The notes: a model not told the origin generated them from the letters alone. A DNA stretch of 64,000 nt from Saccharibacillus soli (GCA_002189105.1 NIOB01000003.1:62001-126000), one strand, 5' to 3'. Counted from the stretch's first letter, positions 1 through 8,845 are shown. Made by a program: numbers and translations.

Positions 1-1246
1 CGTTCAGCAGTGTGCCGAAAAATGCCACGCCAAGCGTCTGACCGAGCGTACGCAGAAATGTATTCAGCGCCGTCGAAGCCCCACGCATCGAGTAGCCGAC
101 CGACGATTGAGCGACGATTGTAAATACGGTCAGCGACATGCCGAAACCGATCCCGAGAATCAGCATGAGCAGCGGCAGTACATACATTGGCGAACGGCCG
201 TCGATCATCGTCACTCCCGCAATTCCGACAACCAACGCAATCAAGCCGATCACGGCCGCTCCGCGTGCACCATTCTTGGCGATCATCCGTCCACCGACAA
301 ATGAACCCGCAATCCAACTGAACGACATGGGAGCGAGCAGCATACCGGACAGCACCGCGCTGCCCTGCTGTACACCCTGTACCCAGAGCGGTACATACGT
401 GGTCAGCCCGATCAGCAGCGTACTGACGAAGATCGCCGCAATGCTGGAAAATGTAATATCGCGGATGCGGAACAGCTTGAGTGGTACCAGGGGTTCCGAC
501 GCGCGGCTCTCAATCCATACGAACGCGACCAGCATAACCAGCGAACCGACCAGCAGCGTGATGATCGAAGGCGAACCCCAGGAAGCATTTTCCCCGGCTG
601 ACGTCAGTGCCAGCAGCAGAGCGGTCATGCCAATCGTAAATGTTGCCGCTCCCGCCCAGTCGATCTTCGCTTTTTTCCGGCTGCGTTCTTCCTTCAGGAA
701 CACCATGATAAACAGTACAGCCAGCAGCCCGAAAGGTACATTGATACCAAAGATCCAGCGCCAGGAGAAGGTATCGACCAGATAACCGCCGAGCAGCGGG
801 CCTACAAGCGAAGCGATTCCCCATACCGAGCTAATCATGCCCTGCACGCGGCCGCGTTCTTCCATCTTGTATAGATCTCCCACGATGGTGAAGGTCACCG
901 GAATGACAGCACCCGCTCCAATCCCCTGAAGCGCACGGAAGGCAATCAACTGCTCCATGCCGCCTGCAAACCCGCACAGCGCCGAGCCTACAATAAAGAG
1001 CAGACAGCCTACCAGGAAAATGGGCTTGCGCCCAAACAAATCACTGAGCTTGCCGAAGATCGGCGTCGTCACCGCCATCGTCAAGAGATACGCCGCGAAT
1101 ACCCAGCTCATCAGCGAAGCCGCCTCAAATTCGCCCACGATGGATGGAGTAGCCGGACTGATGACCGTCCCTTCTACCGCCGCCAAAAAAGTAGACAGCA
1201 TCAGACCCGCCAGTACATAGTTCCGTTTGTCTTGCTTTGGTTTCAC
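1..1246 (-). CDS. MFS multidrug exporter, DHA2 (EmrB/QacA) type, 3' end missing
   Basis: An integral membrane drug:proton antiporter of the 14-helix DHA2 group. The 415 visible codons begin with a first membrane segment, followed by the loop GKLSDLFGRK, which is the classical MFS motif A. Several more hydrophobic segments follow, separated by short charged loops. The start chosen is GTG at 1246, preceded by GGAGG at 11 bases; no in-frame ATG lies upstream. The gene runs off the left edge of the window, so the last helices and the stop are not seen. The substrate cannot be told from sequence. The family is clear; the exact subfamily is less so. Confidence 0.88.
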   Translation of the reverse strand, partial: MKPKQDKRNYVLAGLMLSTFLAAVEGTVISPATPSIVGEFEAASLMSWVFAAYLLTMAVTTPIFGKLSDLFGRKPIFLVGCLLFIVGSALCGFAGGMEQLIAFRALQGIGAGAVIPVTFTIVGDLYKMEERGRVQGMISSVWGIASLVGPLLGGYLVDTFSWRWIFGINVPFGLLAVLFIMVFLKEERSRKKAKIDWAGAATFTIGMTALLLALTSAGENASWGSPSIITLLVGSLVMLVAFVWIESRASEPLVPLKLFRIRDITFSSIAAIFVSTLLIGLTTYVPLWVQGVQQGSAVLSGMLLAPMSFSWIAGSFVGGRMIAKNGARGAAVIGLIALVVGIAGVTMIDGRSPMYVLPLLMLILGIGFGMSLTVFTIVAQSSVGYSMRGASTALNTFLRTLGQTLGVAFFGTLLN

Positions 1247-1423
1247 TTTTGCCCAAGCCTCCGTTCTTCTTGCCTCGCCGCCCAACGCTTCGGATCGAAA
1301 CCGATCGGGCAGCACTTCTCCTATCTTAACATGTCAGGTTGCGATCAGTTACAGCAAAAAAAGTCGCATAATCGAGAGGGATTTAATGCTTATACCCGTC
1401 TGTGCGGGCCTTTTGCACATGAC

Positions 1424-1463
1424 AAAAACCCCCGATCCTGCCTCCGGGAGGCCCAATCGGGGG
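1424..1463 (-). terminator. Intrinsic terminator after the small winged-helix gene
   Basis: Arms CCCCCGAT and ATCGGGGG enclose a smaller CTCC/GGAG stem. On the minus strand the hairpin is followed by TTTTT. It lies about 110 bases beyond the stop at 1574. The rest of 1247-1573 holds only the leader of the exporter. Confidence 0.8.
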
Positions 1464-1573
1464 AGTCCGCCATCGAATGACCAGCCGGGATGCCCCGACA
1501 CCTTTACAAGAAAGGAGCTTGGGAAGCCTGTTGTCCTCGCTGGGTTATGCGGAGCATCTGCCTGAATGGACGA

Positions 1574-1876
1574 TCAGACTCTGGCCGCTCCGGCTGAATG
1601 ATTGCTGGACAGCACTTCCGAGCACATGCTGCCGAGCGAGTCGCGGATCTTCCGCAGTTCATTGATCCCTGCTCCGGTCAATGTATACTCTTCTCCATGG
1701 GCGGTAAGCAGATTTTCGGAAGCCAGGTTCTCTAGTTCTTGCTTAACCTCTCGGTCGGCAACCCGGTATCCGGCACGCTCCAGTCTGGGCAGCGCTTCGC
1801 GGATCGAAATATCCTGTTCTTCCGCATAATGCAGCAGGTGAATCCGGATGAATAAATTCTGTGTTGCGGCCTGCAT
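1574..1876 (-). CDS. Small winged-helix-like protein, function unknown
   Basis: A 100-residue soluble protein. Its predicted layout, helices followed by a short hydrophobic wing (EYTLTGAGINEL), resembles PadR-like or other winged-helix DNA-binding proteins, but no family signature is decisive. The start is the ATG at 1876, which has GGAGGAG nine bases before it; an upstream in-frame codon at 1912 has no ribosome site. It is transcribed alone and ends in its own terminator. It could control the neighbouring exporter, but this is inference from position only. Confidence 0.6.
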   Translation of the reverse strand: MQAATQNLFIRIHLLHYAEEQDISIREALPRLERAGYRVADREVKQELENLASENLLTAHGEEYTLTGAGINELRKIRDSLGSMCSEVLSSNHSAGAARV

Positions 1877-2143
1877 ATCGCCTCTCCTCCATTCTGTGAA
1901 AGACTGTCCCACTTGCTTGAAAGCTCTACTACGCTTTCAGCAAGATGCACAGCGTATGAGTTACCCACTACTTACCCTGCACATTCCGACCGGAAACATC
2001 CTGAACCTGCGCAGCGCACCGAGTTTACATTGACAATTTCCGCAGAAAGCGCCTTAATGGAAGAAGTCGGCGCACCGAATGAACCCCGGATGCCGACGTG
2101 GCGCGGCCACGAAATCTGTCTGTGAATAGGAGGCTCCCTGCCC

Positions 2144-2623
2144 ATGTTTGAAGCAACAGCATACAGCGGTACGCGTGAAGACAACTACGCAACTGCTTTG
2201 TCCCAATTGAAAGCCCTGATTGACGGTGAGCCTGACCGCATTGCCAATCTTGCGAACGCTTCGGCGCTGCTGGCACAGTGCCTGCCCGATATTAACTGGT
2301 CTGGCTTCTATCTGTACGATGGCAAGGAACTGGTGCTTGGCCCGTTCCAGGGTCTGCCGGCCTGCATCCGTATTCCGATGGGGCGAGGCGTATGCGGCAC
2401 GGCTGCGCAGACGCGCGAGACGCAGCGGATTGACGATGTACATGCTTTCCCGGGTCACATCGCCTGCGACGCCGCTTCCAACAGCGAGATTGTCGTTCCG
2501 CTTGTCAAAGACGGCGAGCTGATCGGCGTCCTGGACATCGACAGCCCGGAACATGCCCGTTTTGACGAGACGGACCAGGATTTCCTGGAAGAGTTCTCCC
2601 GTATTCTTGTCGCGCAGCTGTAA
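2144..2623 (+). CDS. msrC: Free methionine-(R)-sulfoxide reductase (GAF-type)
   Basis: A 159-residue cytoplasmic single GAF-domain protein of the fRMsr family, which reduces free methionine-R-sulfoxide using disulfide exchange. The three conserved cysteines sit at residues 74, 84 and 108, with the same 10- and 24-residue spacing as the Escherichia coli enzyme (84, 94, 118). The surrounding motifs GRGVCGTAA and HIACDAAS are intact. The start at ATG 2144 follows AGGAGG. It is monocistronic with its own terminator. A repair role against oxidative damage is established for the family. Confidence 0.92.
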   Translation: MFEATAYSGTREDNYATALSQLKALIDGEPDRIANLANASALLAQCLPDINWSGFYLYDGKELVLGPFQGLPACIRIPMGRGVCGTAAQTRETQRIDDVHAFPGHIACDAASNSEIVVPLVKDGELIGVLDIDSPEHARFDETDQDFLEEFSRILVAQL

Positions 2624-2660
2624 GCAGACGAGATTTCGACAGGACTTCGATGGCAAAATG

Positions 2661-2718
2661 AAGGATACGCAAAGAATCGCGGCGTCCAGCGCAGCGACTC
2701 CTCGCGTATCCTTTTTTC
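2661..2718 (+). terminator. Terminator of the methionine sulfoxide reductase gene
   Basis: Arms AAGGATACGC and GCGTATCCTT are perfect complements and run into a T-tract. The stem is long, with a loop of about 32 bases. Confidence 0.8.
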
Positions 2719-2765
2719 TTTCGGCTCCTCTTGACTGCTCTTGAATCCTTATGTTCCAAACCTTA

Positions 2766-3914
2766 TCAAGAAGTGACCTCACTGCGCTCATAGCGGGTTC
2801 CCCGCCAGAATACGCCGCCGCGAATCGCTGCCGCTGCCGCTCCGCGAATCGAACCGACAGTCAGCAGAATACCCACGATCGGATACAGCAGGCCGTACCA
2901 ATAGCCGCTGCCTGAACGCCGCGCATAGACCGCTTGCATGCAGAAGATGGCGAGAATGGCCGATCCGCACAGCAGCTTTTGGAACAGCGGACCGAACCAG
3001 ACGCCGACAAAGGGCAGGATCATGGTCAGAATACACATGAGGCTGGCTGCGATGGCTTGGCTGAAACGGAAGACCGATTTTTCCATACTCCGAATGAGCT
3101 GCCCCGCTGTCTCATACCAGTTCCATACCGTTACCCGGTCACGACCGAACAGGACGTCCTGCCGCAGCCCTTTTTGTTGAACGCGCCGCGCCAGTTCGTT
3201 GTCGTCGGTGGTGTGCATTTTGAACGCATCATGCCGACCGATCTCGATATAAGCCTCTCTGCGAATGAGGTTAAAAGCACCCACTCCAAGCGTCTGTGCA
3301 GTGGTGGGATCGCTCATCTTCCAGAGCTTCCCGAATGAAACTGCGCTTTGAAAAATAAAGGCAGCATAAGGTTTGGAGACAAAATTAGGCCCACGGAATT
3401 CCGGAATCAGCGTGAGGTGATCCAGTTTGCTTCGCTGTGCATATTGGAGAGCCTCATGGATGGCACGCGGATCAAATAAAATGTCAGCATCCGTAAACAG
3501 CAGCCATTCTCCTTCCGTACTCGCCGCCCCCAGAGACAGAGCATGGCTTTTGCCCAGCCAGCCCGCTGGCAGCTCATTGACAGTCAGCACACGCAGACGA
3601 TCGTGCCGCTGATCCAGCGCTTCAAGCAGCAGCGGTGTATCATCGGTGGATCTGTCGTCCACGACCACAATCTCAATCTGTTCATGCGTCTGCGCGAGCA
3701 GCGATTCTACGCAGCGGCTGATCGCCTTTGCTTCATTGCGTGCGGCAATCACCACAGTGATTCGTTCGGGAGCCGCTGCTTCGTTCGGTTCGTTTTCTGC
3801 TTCATTTTTGAGCAGCCCGATCTTATGGATGTTGAGGAAGAACGGAATCGCACTTCCTCCCCACATCAATAAAGCCAGCGCACCCGATACCGCGAACAAG
3901 ATCGTCCAGACCAT
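2766..3914 (-). CDS. Membrane-anchored GT2 glycosyltransferase
   Basis: A 382-residue inverting glycosyltransferase of family 2. An N-terminal membrane helix (residues 3-25) leads into a GT-A domain with VVIAARNEA, the nucleotide site VVVDDRS and the metal site FTDADILF. At least two further membrane helices follow at the C-terminus. This plan is like the glycosyltransferases of carotenoid or hopanoid glycolipid synthesis, but the acceptor is not known. The ATG at 3914 has GAGGTG four bases before it and is preferred over a TTG four codons upstream. Two TetR-type palindromes lie upstream, so its expression is probably controlled by a repressor not encoded nearby. Confidence 0.85.
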   Translation of the reverse strand: MVWTILFAVSGALALLMWGGSAIPFFLNIHKIGLLKNEAENEPNEAAAPERITVVIAARNEAKAISRCVESLLAQTHEQIEIVVVDDRSTDDTPLLLEALDQRHDRLRVLTVNELPAGWLGKSHALSLGAASTEGEWLLFTDADILFDPRAIHEALQYAQRSKLDHLTLIPEFRGPNFVSKPYAAFIFQSAVSFGKLWKMSDPTTAQTLGVGAFNLIRREAYIEIGRHDAFKMHTTDDNELARRVQQKGLRQDVLFGRDRVTVWNWYETAGQLIRSMEKSVFRFSQAIAASLMCILTMILPFVGVWFGPLFQKLLCGSAILAIFCMQAVYARRSGSGYWYGLLYPIVGILLTVGSIRGAAAAAIRGGVFWRGTRYERSEVTS

Positions 3915-3935
3915 CTTACACCTCAATTCGAATTT

Positions 3936-3953
3936 TTAGGACGTTCGTTCTAA
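3936..3953. promoter_or_regulatory. TetR-type operator 1 before the glycosyltransferase
   Basis: TTAGGACGTTCGTTCTAA is an 18-bp imperfect palindrome (TTAG.ACG..CGT.CTAA), 22 bases before the start codon. Its core matches a second palindrome about 68 bp further upstream. Confidence 0.45.
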
Positions 3954-4002
3954 TGTTTGTAGAGTTTTTCGACATCTCCAAATAAAGACTGTCCTCGCAG
4001 TC

Positions 4003-4022
4003 TTTTGAACGGACGTTCTAAA
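4003..4022. promoter_or_regulatory. TetR-type operator 2 before the glycosyltransferase
   Basis: A 20-bp imperfect palindrome, TTTtGAACGgaCGTTCtAAA, sharing the core of operator 1. Between the two sites lies a perfect hairpin (AAAGACTG/CAGTCTTT, 3984-4007) without a T-tract, so it is not a clear terminator. Confidence 0.45.
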
Positions 4023-4091
4023 TCGAATATAACAAAAAGCATCTGGGCTGTCCAGCATGCTGCTGACTTTAACTCTCTTTTATCCAGGCAC

Positions 4092-4125
4092 AAAAAAACC
4101 GGCACACCGTTGGAACGGCGGCCGG
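4092..4125 (-). terminator. Terminator of the PAP2 phosphatase gene
   Basis: On the minus strand a hairpin with CCGGC and CCGTT/AACGG stems is followed by seven T. It lies 27 bases after the stop. Confidence 0.85.
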
Positions 4126-4151
4126 ACAACTTGCACTCTTGCGAGTGTTTC

Positions 4152-4877
4152 TTACAGAGACGCTCCTCCGCGTACGCGCTCCTGACGCTCCGCCTCAGAC
4201 TGCCCACCCAGACGACGCTGCCTCCGGTGACGCCAGTATTCAAAGGAGCCGATCGTCAGTGCCAACCATGCTCCGCTGGCGATATAACCGCCGATCACAT
4301 CGCTTGGATAATGCACGCCCAGATAGACGCGGCTGAGTCCAATCGACAGAGTCAGCAGGATGCAGAGCACCAGTGCCGCAATGCGCCAGCCCATCGGACG
4401 AATCATGCGCCATAGCAGATACGCCAAGATGCCATACAACGCGAACGCTCCCATCGAGTGACCGCTTGGGAAGCTGTACGAATACTCGTCTGCCAACCGA
4501 TGAATATCGGGACGCTCGCGGCGAAACAGATTCTTGAGCAGAATATTCAGCAGGGCGCTGCCGCCCGTGGCGATGAGCACCAACAGCGGCTCCCAGCGCA
4601 GCCGGGGCACGAACAGCAGGAAGGCAATCAAGGCAAGTACCAATACAATGACGACTTTGGTTGAGCCAATCCAGGACAAGGTCTCGGCGGTCTTCGTCAA
4701 AAACAGCGTCTCCTGTCCCTGAACCCGCCCGATCCATTTGTGGTCAAAATGAACAACGGCCTGTTCATCGGAACCGACCATCATGGCAATCCACACAAAG
4801 ATAACCGCCAGCAGGCCAAAGCCCGTGAAGCATAAAGCGGTGTGCCTCATCGAGGCTTTTGTTTTCCATTGAGGCAT
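4152..4877 (-). CDS. PAP2-family membrane phosphatase
   Basis: A 241-residue membrane phosphatase of the type 2 phosphatidic acid phosphatase superfamily. It probably dephosphorylates a lipid phosphate, such as undecaprenyl pyrophosphate or phosphatidylglycerophosphate, on the outer face. All three catalytic motifs are present: K115-x6-R122-P123, P137-S138-G139-H140, and S182-R183 with H189 and D193. About six hydrophobic segments are visible. The ATG at 4877 has GGAGG eight bases before it, and the in-frame ATG at 4895 has none. The substrate cannot be decided from sequence. Confidence 0.9.
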   Translation of the reverse strand: MPQWKTKASMRHTALCFTGFGLLAVIFVWIAMMVGSDEQAVVHFDHKWIGRVQGQETLFLTKTAETLSWIGSTKVVIVLVLALIAFLLFVPRLRWEPLLVLIATGGSALLNILLKNLFRRERPDIHRLADEYSYSFPSGHSMGAFALYGILAYLLWRMIRPMGWRIAALVLCILLTLSIGLSRVYLGVHYPSDVIGGYIASGAWLALTIGSFEYWRHRRQRRLGGQSEAERQERVRGGASL

Positions 4878-5002
4878 GTGATTTTCCTCCGACATTTTTG
4901 TTGAGATTTAGCGACTTCTTATCTTACCATCACAAAAGCTTTACATTCAATTTACGTTTCTCGGTATCCAAATAAACAATGTTGTGCCTCTTCAAACGAA
5001 AA

Positions 5003-5035
5003 TAAAAAAACCTTTCGCAGTTGGCGAAAGGTTTT
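5003..5035 (-). terminator. Terminator of mntH
   Basis: On the minus strand the stem AAAACCTTTCGC/GCGAAAGGTTTT is followed by a T-run. It lies about 40 bases after the stop of the transporter gene. Confidence 0.9.
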
Positions 5036-5076
5036 GGATCGAAATTGGAAAAGGTGTCTCTCCATAATTGACTCGC

Positions 5077-6408
5077 TTAGAAACTTTGGACAACCAGAAA
5101 TACGTTCAATGCGACAACCAGGGCCACGATAATCCAGCCCAAGATCTGTGTGATCGGTCGATTGACCAACCCGCCCATCAGCTTGCGGTCGCCCGTGAAC
5201 AGCATCAGTGGAATCAGGGCAAACGCGATGCCAAACGAGAGAATAACCTGGCTGTATACCAGCGCCTGCGTTGCATTGATGCCTGAGATAATGAGCGCAA
5301 GCGGCGGCGTCATCGTAATGGCCCGGCGCAGATACAGATTGATCCGCTTGTTGATAAAGCCCTGCATCACTACGTCACCCGACAGTGTACCTACCGAGGA
5401 ACTGGACAGACCGGCGATCAACAGACCCAGACCAAATGAGATGGCGGTAGCCGGACCCGCCAATTCGCGGAAGTGAATAAACGCCTGATCGAGTTCGCTG
5501 ACCTGAAGCCCATTCTTGAAGAACAGCGCTGCGGCAATAATCAACATCGCCATATTGACGGCTCCTGCCACGAACATTGCAAACAGAATATCCATAAATT
5601 CCAGCTTGAAGATCTTCTTCTTCTCTTCCTCATTGCGTCCCACGATCCGATTCTGTGTCAGCGAAGAATGGAGATAGATGGCGTGCGGCATTACGGTTGC
5701 GCCCAGGATACCCGCTGCCAGCATAATGCTCTCCGTGCCCTCGAATTTGGGTGTGAAGATGCCCATAGCGACGGCGCCCATATCCGGCTTGGCCATGAAG
5801 ACCTGGAAGGCAAATGCCAGTACGACAGCCACAACCATCCCTGCGATCCCGGTCTCCAGCGCCCGGAATCCACGCCGCTGAAGCTCCAGTATCGCAAACG
5901 AAGCGACCGCCGTAATCAAGGCTGCGGGCAGCATCGGAATCCCGAAGATCAGATACAATCCCAGTGCCGCCCCGATAAACTCAGCCAAATCCGTAGCGAT
6001 GATGACCAGTTCGCTCTGAATCCAGAGGAAGACGGAGACGCCCTTGGGGAAGCGGTCACGGGCGACTTCCGGCAGATTGCGTCCGGTAGCAATCCCCAGC
6101 TTGGCAGACAGCGATTGGATTAATACCGCCATCAAGTTGGAAGCGAAGATGACCCACAGCAGCATATAGCCGTACTGCGAACCCGCTGTAATATTGGTGG
6201 CAAAGTTGCCGGGGTCGATATAGGCGACGGCTGCAATAAAGGCTGGACCGAGGAATGGCAGCAATCGCTTGAAGCCTTTGGTTTGGCCATCCAGTACCGC
6301 ATGTGCCGCCTGTTCCGTACGGCTGCGGCTCTCTGCCTGACGGCTTGTCATGTCATTTGATGCTTGGTTTCTGTGCCGTGCGCCGCTGCGCTCGATCTCT
6401 CTCTCCAT
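5077..6408 (-). CDS. mntH: NRAMP-family Mn(II)/divalent metal transporter
   Basis: A 443-residue proton-coupled manganese importer of the NRAMP family. The helix-1 metal motif DPGN is at residues 65-68 and the helix-6 motif MPH at 240-242. About eleven membrane segments are visible, the usual number. The first 45 residues are a charged tail. The ATG at 6408 follows AGAGGTG at eight bases. A longer reading frame extends upstream through the promoter and is not coding. A good promoter and a dyad that may be an MntR operator precede it. It has its own terminator. Confidence 0.95.
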   Translation of the reverse strand: MEREIERSGARHRNQASNDMTSRQAESRSRTEQAAHAVLDGQTKGFKRLLPFLGPAFIAAVAYIDPGNFATNITAGSQYGYMLLWVIFASNLMAVLIQSLSAKLGIATGRNLPEVARDRFPKGVSVFLWIQSELVIIATDLAEFIGAALGLYLIFGIPMLPAALITAVASFAILELQRRGFRALETGIAGMVVAVVLAFAFQVFMAKPDMGAVAMGIFTPKFEGTESIMLAAGILGATVMPHAIYLHSSLTQNRIVGRNEEEKKKIFKLEFMDILFAMFVAGAVNMAMLIIAAALFFKNGLQVSELDQAFIHFRELAGPATAISFGLGLLIAGLSSSSVGTLSGDVVMQGFINKRINLYLRRAITMTPPLALIISGINATQALVYSQVILSFGIAFALIPLMLFTGDRKLMGGLVNRPITQILGWIIVALVVALNVFLVVQSF

Positions 6409-6478
6409 ATGTCGTTCACCTCTTCGTCTCTCTCTGTGTATATAATCTATTTTCCTTGAGCTACATTTGTTACCCGTA

Positions 6479-6543
6479 CACATGAATGTTTCCCATGTGC
6501 AACATTTTGAGTTGATTATAATCCTTTTCTCTTTATATGTAAA
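6479..6543 (-). promoter_or_regulatory. mntH promoter with a downstream dyad, possible MntR operator
   Basis: On the minus strand, -35 TTTACA (6543-6538), a 17-bp spacer and -10 TATAAT (6520-6515) form a near-consensus promoter. Start of transcription is expected near 6508. Just downstream lies CACATG-N9-CATGTG (6479-6499). The overlapping stretch TTGCACATGGGAAAC resembles, from memory, the Bacillus MntR core TTGCCTTAAGGAAAC. Confidence 0.6.
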
Positions 6544-6587
6544 CACTTCAATAGATAATCTCGCAAAAAAGAAAAACAAAAAGAAAG

Positions 6588-6609
6588 ACAAAAAAAGACA
6601 CCCATGTCT
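6588..6609 (-). terminator. Terminator of the DUF402 gene
   Basis: A short stem AGACA/TGTCT is followed on the minus strand by seven T, just after the DUF402 stop and before the mntH promoter. Confidence 0.6.
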
Positions 6610-6620
6610 GGATGCCTGCT

Positions 6621-7130
6621 TCAATCCGCTCTGGCTATTCGTTCAATCTCTTCATCCAGGCTTCCGTCAAACGGAAACTGCCGCTTCTCCACTCGTTCGC
6701 GCAGCGACGTCAGCGAGTCTCTGGCATACTGGGACAAGGCCTCTGGATAGCGTAGTCTAAGACGGTTGCTCTCAAATTCATCTTCGTCCACCACATGCCA
6801 ACCTTCCGCTTCGTTCCAGAGCAGATCGAGATCCAGATCGACAAACGAGACATGTGCGCCATCACGCATACACGGTTCTGATACATTGCAGTAGATCGAA
6901 GTCACCTGACCGTCCCGAATATCGAAACTTACCGTAAATCCTTGTTCCAGGGCGTACACTTCAAGTGAAGCATGGGGAATGGTGAAGGTCTGCCCTTTGG
7001 TATGATGACGGAGCTTCCTCCCGGCCGCCCCTTCCGCAATCAGACACCCTTCACGTTCGCCAAGCAGCGTCATGTCCCAATCATAATGCGTGATATTGCC
7101 GTATTTCAGTGCGTGCAGATGCAGAATCAT
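6621..7130 (-). CDS. DUF402 protein, possible nucleoside phosphatase
   Basis: A 169-residue cytoplasmic protein of the DUF402 family. The core VDLDLDLLWNEAEGW with the following VVDEDEF is the acidic signature of the family. Members include metal-dependent nucleoside di/triphosphatases (Ntdp) and FomD-like phosphoesterases, so hydrolysis of a nucleotide phosphate is likely, but the substrate is not known. The length matches the family. It precedes mntH on the same strand, but a terminator and a promoter separate the two. Confidence 0.8.
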   Translation of the reverse strand: MILHLHALKYGNITHYDWDMTLLGEREGCLIAEGAAGRKLRHHTKGQTFTIPHASLEVYALEQGFTVSFDIRDGQVTSIYCNVSEPCMRDGAHVSFVDLDLDLLWNEAEGWHVVDEDEFESNRLRLRYPEALSQYARDSLTSLRERVEKRQFPFDGSLDEEIERIARAD

Positions 7131-7256
7131 CGTCTCTTCCTTTCCGAATATCAGGATCTGCTCTCCACTATACCCGCAAAGCTCGATTTACATAACCCTC
7201 CCCAGATTCTATAATTCAAATTAAAAATAAATGCCAGAATGGAGAGACTCTGAATC

Positions 7257-7700
7257 ATGCAGTGGAAGCTTAAATCGTTTGAACAATTGAGCGGAGACGA
7301 GGTCTACCGGATTCTTCGTGCGCGGGTGGATGTATTCGTGCTTGAACAGCAGTGTTTGTACCCCGAAGTGGATGGCAAGGACCCCAAGTGCTATCATCTT
7401 TTTGCCGAAAAAGACGGTGAGATCGCGGCCTACTGTCGGCTCCTGCCTCCAGATGTCGCTTATCCCCAGGCTTCGATTGGCCGCGTGTTGGTCAGTCATG
7501 GCTATCGTGGGCAGGGCTTGGCGCAGGAACTGATGCAGCGGGCGATCGTCTTCTTGACGGAACAGCTCCGTGAGTCGGAGATCAAGATCCAGGCGCAGCA
7601 TTATCTGGAGAAATTCTACGGTACATTTGGCTTTCAGCCCATCTCGGAGGTGTATCCGGAAGACGGGATTCCGCATGTGGATATGCTGCTGACCAAGTAA
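7257..7700 (+). CDS. ElaA-like GNAT N-acetyltransferase
   Basis: A 147-residue single-domain acetyltransferase. It matches the ElaA group: FVLEQQCLYPEVDGKD near residues 28-43, and the acetyl-CoA loop GRVLVSHGYRGQGLAQELM in the middle. The acceptor is not known for the family. It begins with ATG at 7257 and stands alone. It is convergent with azlD, with only seven bases between the stops and no terminator visible between them. Confidence 0.88.
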   Translation: MQWKLKSFEQLSGDEVYRILRARVDVFVLEQQCLYPEVDGKDPKCYHLFAEKDGEIAAYCRLLPPDVAYPQASIGRVLVSHGYRGQGLAQELMQRAIVFLTEQLRESEIKIQAQHYLEKFYGTFGFQPISEVYPEDGIPHVDMLLTK

Positions 7701-7707
7701 TGCGGCC

Positions 7708-8037
7708 CTAGAGCCGAATCAAGATCATATACAGAATCGTTCCCGCTGCAATCGACAGGAACATATTTTTCTTCCATAGATGCAGCCAGATCACTACGGC
7801 TACCGAGACCAGCTCCGGCAGTCCACGGCTGCCGACCCAGACATTGACGTCCTTGAGGCTGTATACCACCAGCAGGCCAATTGCGGCTGCGGGCAGTACA
7901 CGACCCAGATAACGTATATACTCTGGTGTCGGCTTGCCTGGCGGGAAGACCAGAAAAGGCAGAAAGCGTGTGGCCATTGTGCCTAATACAACAACGGCGA
8001 CAATCATCACCTGTTCAGCTACCGTCATGTTACGCAC
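7708..8037 (-). CDS. azlD: Branched-chain amino acid exporter small subunit AzlD
   Basis: A 109-residue membrane protein with four hydrophobic segments, the usual AzlD plan. It contains [10 protein letters not shown] near the N-terminus, as is typical of the family. The GTG start at 8037 overlaps the azlC stop by eight bases, so the two are translationally coupled; an ATG three codons later is an alternative. With AzlC it forms a two-component exporter of branched-chain or related amino acids. Confidence 0.92.
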   Translation of the reverse strand: MRNMTVAEQVMIVAVVVLGTMATRFLPFLVFPPGKPTPEYIRYLGRVLPAAAIGLLVVYSLKDVNVWVGSRGLPELVSVAVVIWLHLWKKNMFLSIAAGTILYMILIRL

Positions 8038-8758
8038 ATCCCCCTTCTTCAGCCGCGGCTGTCTTGCGTTCCAATCCTTTGCGTGTCAGGGTCAGCACCG
8101 CCAGAATGGCGATCATCGCCGGAATAATGAAGCGATCTGCACCGAATACGATCAGGCTTACCACCGAAATCACGATGCCCAGAAGCGCACTGTCATGCAC
8201 CTTCTCCTTCATCCACTGCTCCACGAAGATCACGACGAACAGGGCGGTCATGACAAATTCCAGTCCTTTCATATCGAAATTCACGAACGAACCCAGCAGT
8301 CCTCCAATCGTCGCCCCCGCAACCCAGTAGAGATGATTGAGCAGGGTAACGAAAAAGAGATACCAGCCCCGATCGATCCCCTCCGGAATCTTCGCTGAAT
8401 AATTGATCGAAAACGACTCATCGCACATGCCGAAGATCAGATAAGGTTTCTTCCAGCCCGTGCCTTTATATTTCTCCAACATGGAGATGCCGTAGAACAA
8501 ATGCCGTGCGTTCACCATCAAGGTCAGCAGCAGTGCCCCCAATGGATTGAAGCTGCCCAGCAGCAGACCGACAGTCACAAACTCCATCGAACCCGCAAAG
8601 ATCAGCAGACTCATCAGGAACGCCCAGCCTGCGCCAAACCCCGATAGATTCATGAATACGCCGTAAGCGATGCCCAGAAACAGGAATCCCGCCAGAATGG
8701 GAACCGTCGTGGGAAAAGCAGCCCGGAACGCAGCCGCTCGATGATGCTTGTGATTCAT
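8030..8758 (-). CDS. azlC: Branched-chain amino acid exporter large subunit AzlC
   Basis: A 242-residue membrane protein of the LIV-E exporter family. The start is ATG 8758, with AGAGGG upstream; an ATG at 8818 would place 20 charged residues inside the operator region and has no ribosome site. The motifs GIAYGVFM near residues 27-34 and [13 protein letters not shown] in the middle are family features. It forms an operon with azlD and is divergent from a MocR regulator, which is its likely controller. Confidence 0.93.
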   Translation of the reverse strand: MNHKHHRAAAFRAAFPTTVPILAGFLFLGIAYGVFMNLSGFGAGWAFLMSLLIFAGSMEFVTVGLLLGSFNPLGALLLTLMVNARHLFYGISMLEKYKGTGWKKPYLIFGMCDESFSINYSAKIPEGIDRGWYLFFVTLLNHLYWVAGATIGGLLGSFVNFDMKGLEFVMTALFVVIFVEQWMKEKVHDSALLGIVISVVSLIVFGADRFIIPAMIAILAVLTLTRKGLERKTAAAEEGGCA

Positions 8759-8811
8759 GGCTTCCAGCCCTCTCTTTGCATGTAAACTTTTTCGTTTATT
8801 GTAGCGGCGCA

Positions 8812-8845
8812 AATCCATACAATCAATGATATAATTGTATGGATT
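8812..8845. promoter_or_regulatory. Perfect inverted repeat between azlC and the MocR gene
   Basis: AATCCATACAAT (8812-8823) and ATTGTATGGATT (8834-8845) are exact reverse complements separated by ten bases. A -10-like TATAAT for the rightward gene (8830-8835) lies inside. The position between divergent genes fits a shared operator of the MocR regulator. Confidence 0.7.

Noticed and set aside
138-785. Long plus-strand reading frame opposite the exporter
   Set aside because: It is the antisense frame of the MFS gene, which has clear membrane motifs; no ribosome site.
3984-4007. Perfect hairpin AAAGACTG/CAGTCTTT as a terminator
   Set aside because: No T-tract on either strand; more likely part of the operator region.
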